A stretch of DNA of 32,309 nucleotides from Candidatus Gastranaerophilales bacterium (GTDB lineage: Bacteria; Cyanobacteriota; Vampirovibrionia; Gastranaerophilales; Gastranaerophilaceae): contig CALUSZ010000150.1 of NCBI GenBank assembly GCA_944323495.1, positions 1 through 32,309 of the forward strand, in the 5' to 3' direction. The notes beneath the pieces are model-generated. The model was given only the letters and a program-made list of their open reading frames with translations. It was not told the DNA's origin and made no database searches. A program made the translations under genes and the position numbers. The first letter of the stretch is position 1; every line of letters starts with the position of its first letter. Shown in pieces: positions 31,862 through 32,309 of the stretch.

Positions 31862-32309
31862 TATTTTTCACTCTGATTAGTTATAACCTTTAATTTTTGC
31901 CCTTCCGAAGAAATATTTTGTATACCGGACACAACAATAGTATCTTTTGTATCAACACCGCTTTCCACAACCCAATTATTGTTAATATCGTCAGATACTT
32001 CAATATTCTTTCTTACGGCCTTATTATCTTCTACCGCCCATACATAATATCCGCTCATTGCATCACCTTTTGTACAAGCCTGCGGCACGGTTATATATTG
32101 AACTAACTTTGGAGCAACGAGTTTAACTTTCATATAAGCACCCGGAACAAGCCAAGCGCGTGAATTATCAAACGTAGCGCGCATACTTACGGAACCGGAA
32201 TCCTGATCAATTTTATTATCGACAAAATTAATAGTTCCCACTTTGTCATACCAGCTTCCGTCGCTAAACTGAACTCTTACCTCAACATCTTTAAATTTAT
32301 CACTCGCTT
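31861..32309 (-). CDS. RND efflux membrane fusion protein (periplasmic adaptor), 5' part outside window
   Basis: The frame stays open to the window edge; about 149 C-terminal codons are present. Visible content includes the beta-barrel end ([20 protein letters not shown], the classic post-hairpin block of AcrA/MexA adaptors), [12 protein letters not shown] and the membrane-proximal domain ending [14 protein letters not shown]. An internal GTG at 32241 is not the real start, since adaptor sequence continues upstream of it. It links the RND pump to TolC and is the first visible gene of the efflux operon; the promoter and any regulator lie outside. Confidence 0.93.
   Translation of the reverse strand, partial: ASDKFKDVEVRVQFSDGSWYDKVGTINFVDNKIDQDSGSVSMRATFDNSRAWLVPGAYMKVKLVAPKLVQYITVPQACTKGDAMSGYYVWAVEDNKAVRKNIEVSDDINNNWVVESGVDTKDTIVVSGIQNISSEGQKLKVITNQSEK

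Overview
The window is gene-dense, AT-rich chromosomal DNA from a Gram-negative-type bacterium. An outer membrane is implied by a KdsD-like C-terminus (Kdo/LPS pathway), an MFP-RND-TolC efflux operon and MurJ. Alongside these are SpoIID/LytB, a PgpH-type HD phosphohydrolase and a DUF4127 protein, plus several unrecognised proteins carrying a short x-F-K/G-x motif near the N-terminus. My best inference is a gut-type Gastranaerophilales/Melainabacteria (Vampirovibrionia) genome. No 16S or marker search was possible, so the lineage is inferred, not shown.

Layout. 1-1354 (+): end of a kdsD-like gene, a CDF metal transporter, and a small protein whose tail resembles flagellar rod/hook C-termini. 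1347-5041 (-): a tight unit argS - hepT(HEPN) - mntA(minimal nucleotidyltransferase) - nth - zinc-ribbon membrane protein. 5142-6176 (+): a CCG/Fe-S protein divergent from argS, with a perfect 9-bp dyad between them. 6288-10371 (+): AMIN-domain protein - DUF4127 - peptidase U32 - YqeG HAD phosphatase, mostly with stop/start overlaps. 10482-12652: a 623-aa lineage-type membrane protein and a 100-aa glycine-zipper protein, convergent and overlapping by 4 bases. 12802-17448 (+): cysS - spoIID-like - murJ - tRNA-Ser(CGA). 17498-18260 (-): a deletion-scarred pseudogene fusing a YkgJ-type Cys-cluster N-terminus to pieces of an MFS transporter. 18384-20457 (-): a redox operon (Fe-S-flavoprotein-like FMN reductase, aldo-keto reductase, a 26-aa membrane peptide, flavodoxin) closed by a strong terminator. 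It is divergent from an AraC-family regulator with a YqhC-like N-terminal domain at 20620-21504 (+). 21558-25230 (+): cdd, a small zinc ribbon, pgpH-like, ybeY, dgkA. 25231-25926: about 700 bases with terminators, initiator tRNA-fMet and a 12-bp-phased AGGTT repeat. 25927-27042 (+): a divergent PlsC-like acyltransferase. 27124-32309 (-): TolC - RND pump - membrane fusion protein, the last running off the window edge.

Most of the window is core housekeeping: aminoacylation, base-excision repair, envelope assembly, lipid recycling and efflux. The points most worth following up are the HEPN/MNT pair embedded between argS and nth, with Asn at a usual third-carboxylate position of the nucleotidyltransferase; the flagellar-tail-like orphan protein; the shared x-F-K/G-x N-terminal motif; the AraC-controlled aldehyde/redox operon with its tiny membrane peptide; and the pseudogene scar beside tRNA-Ser.
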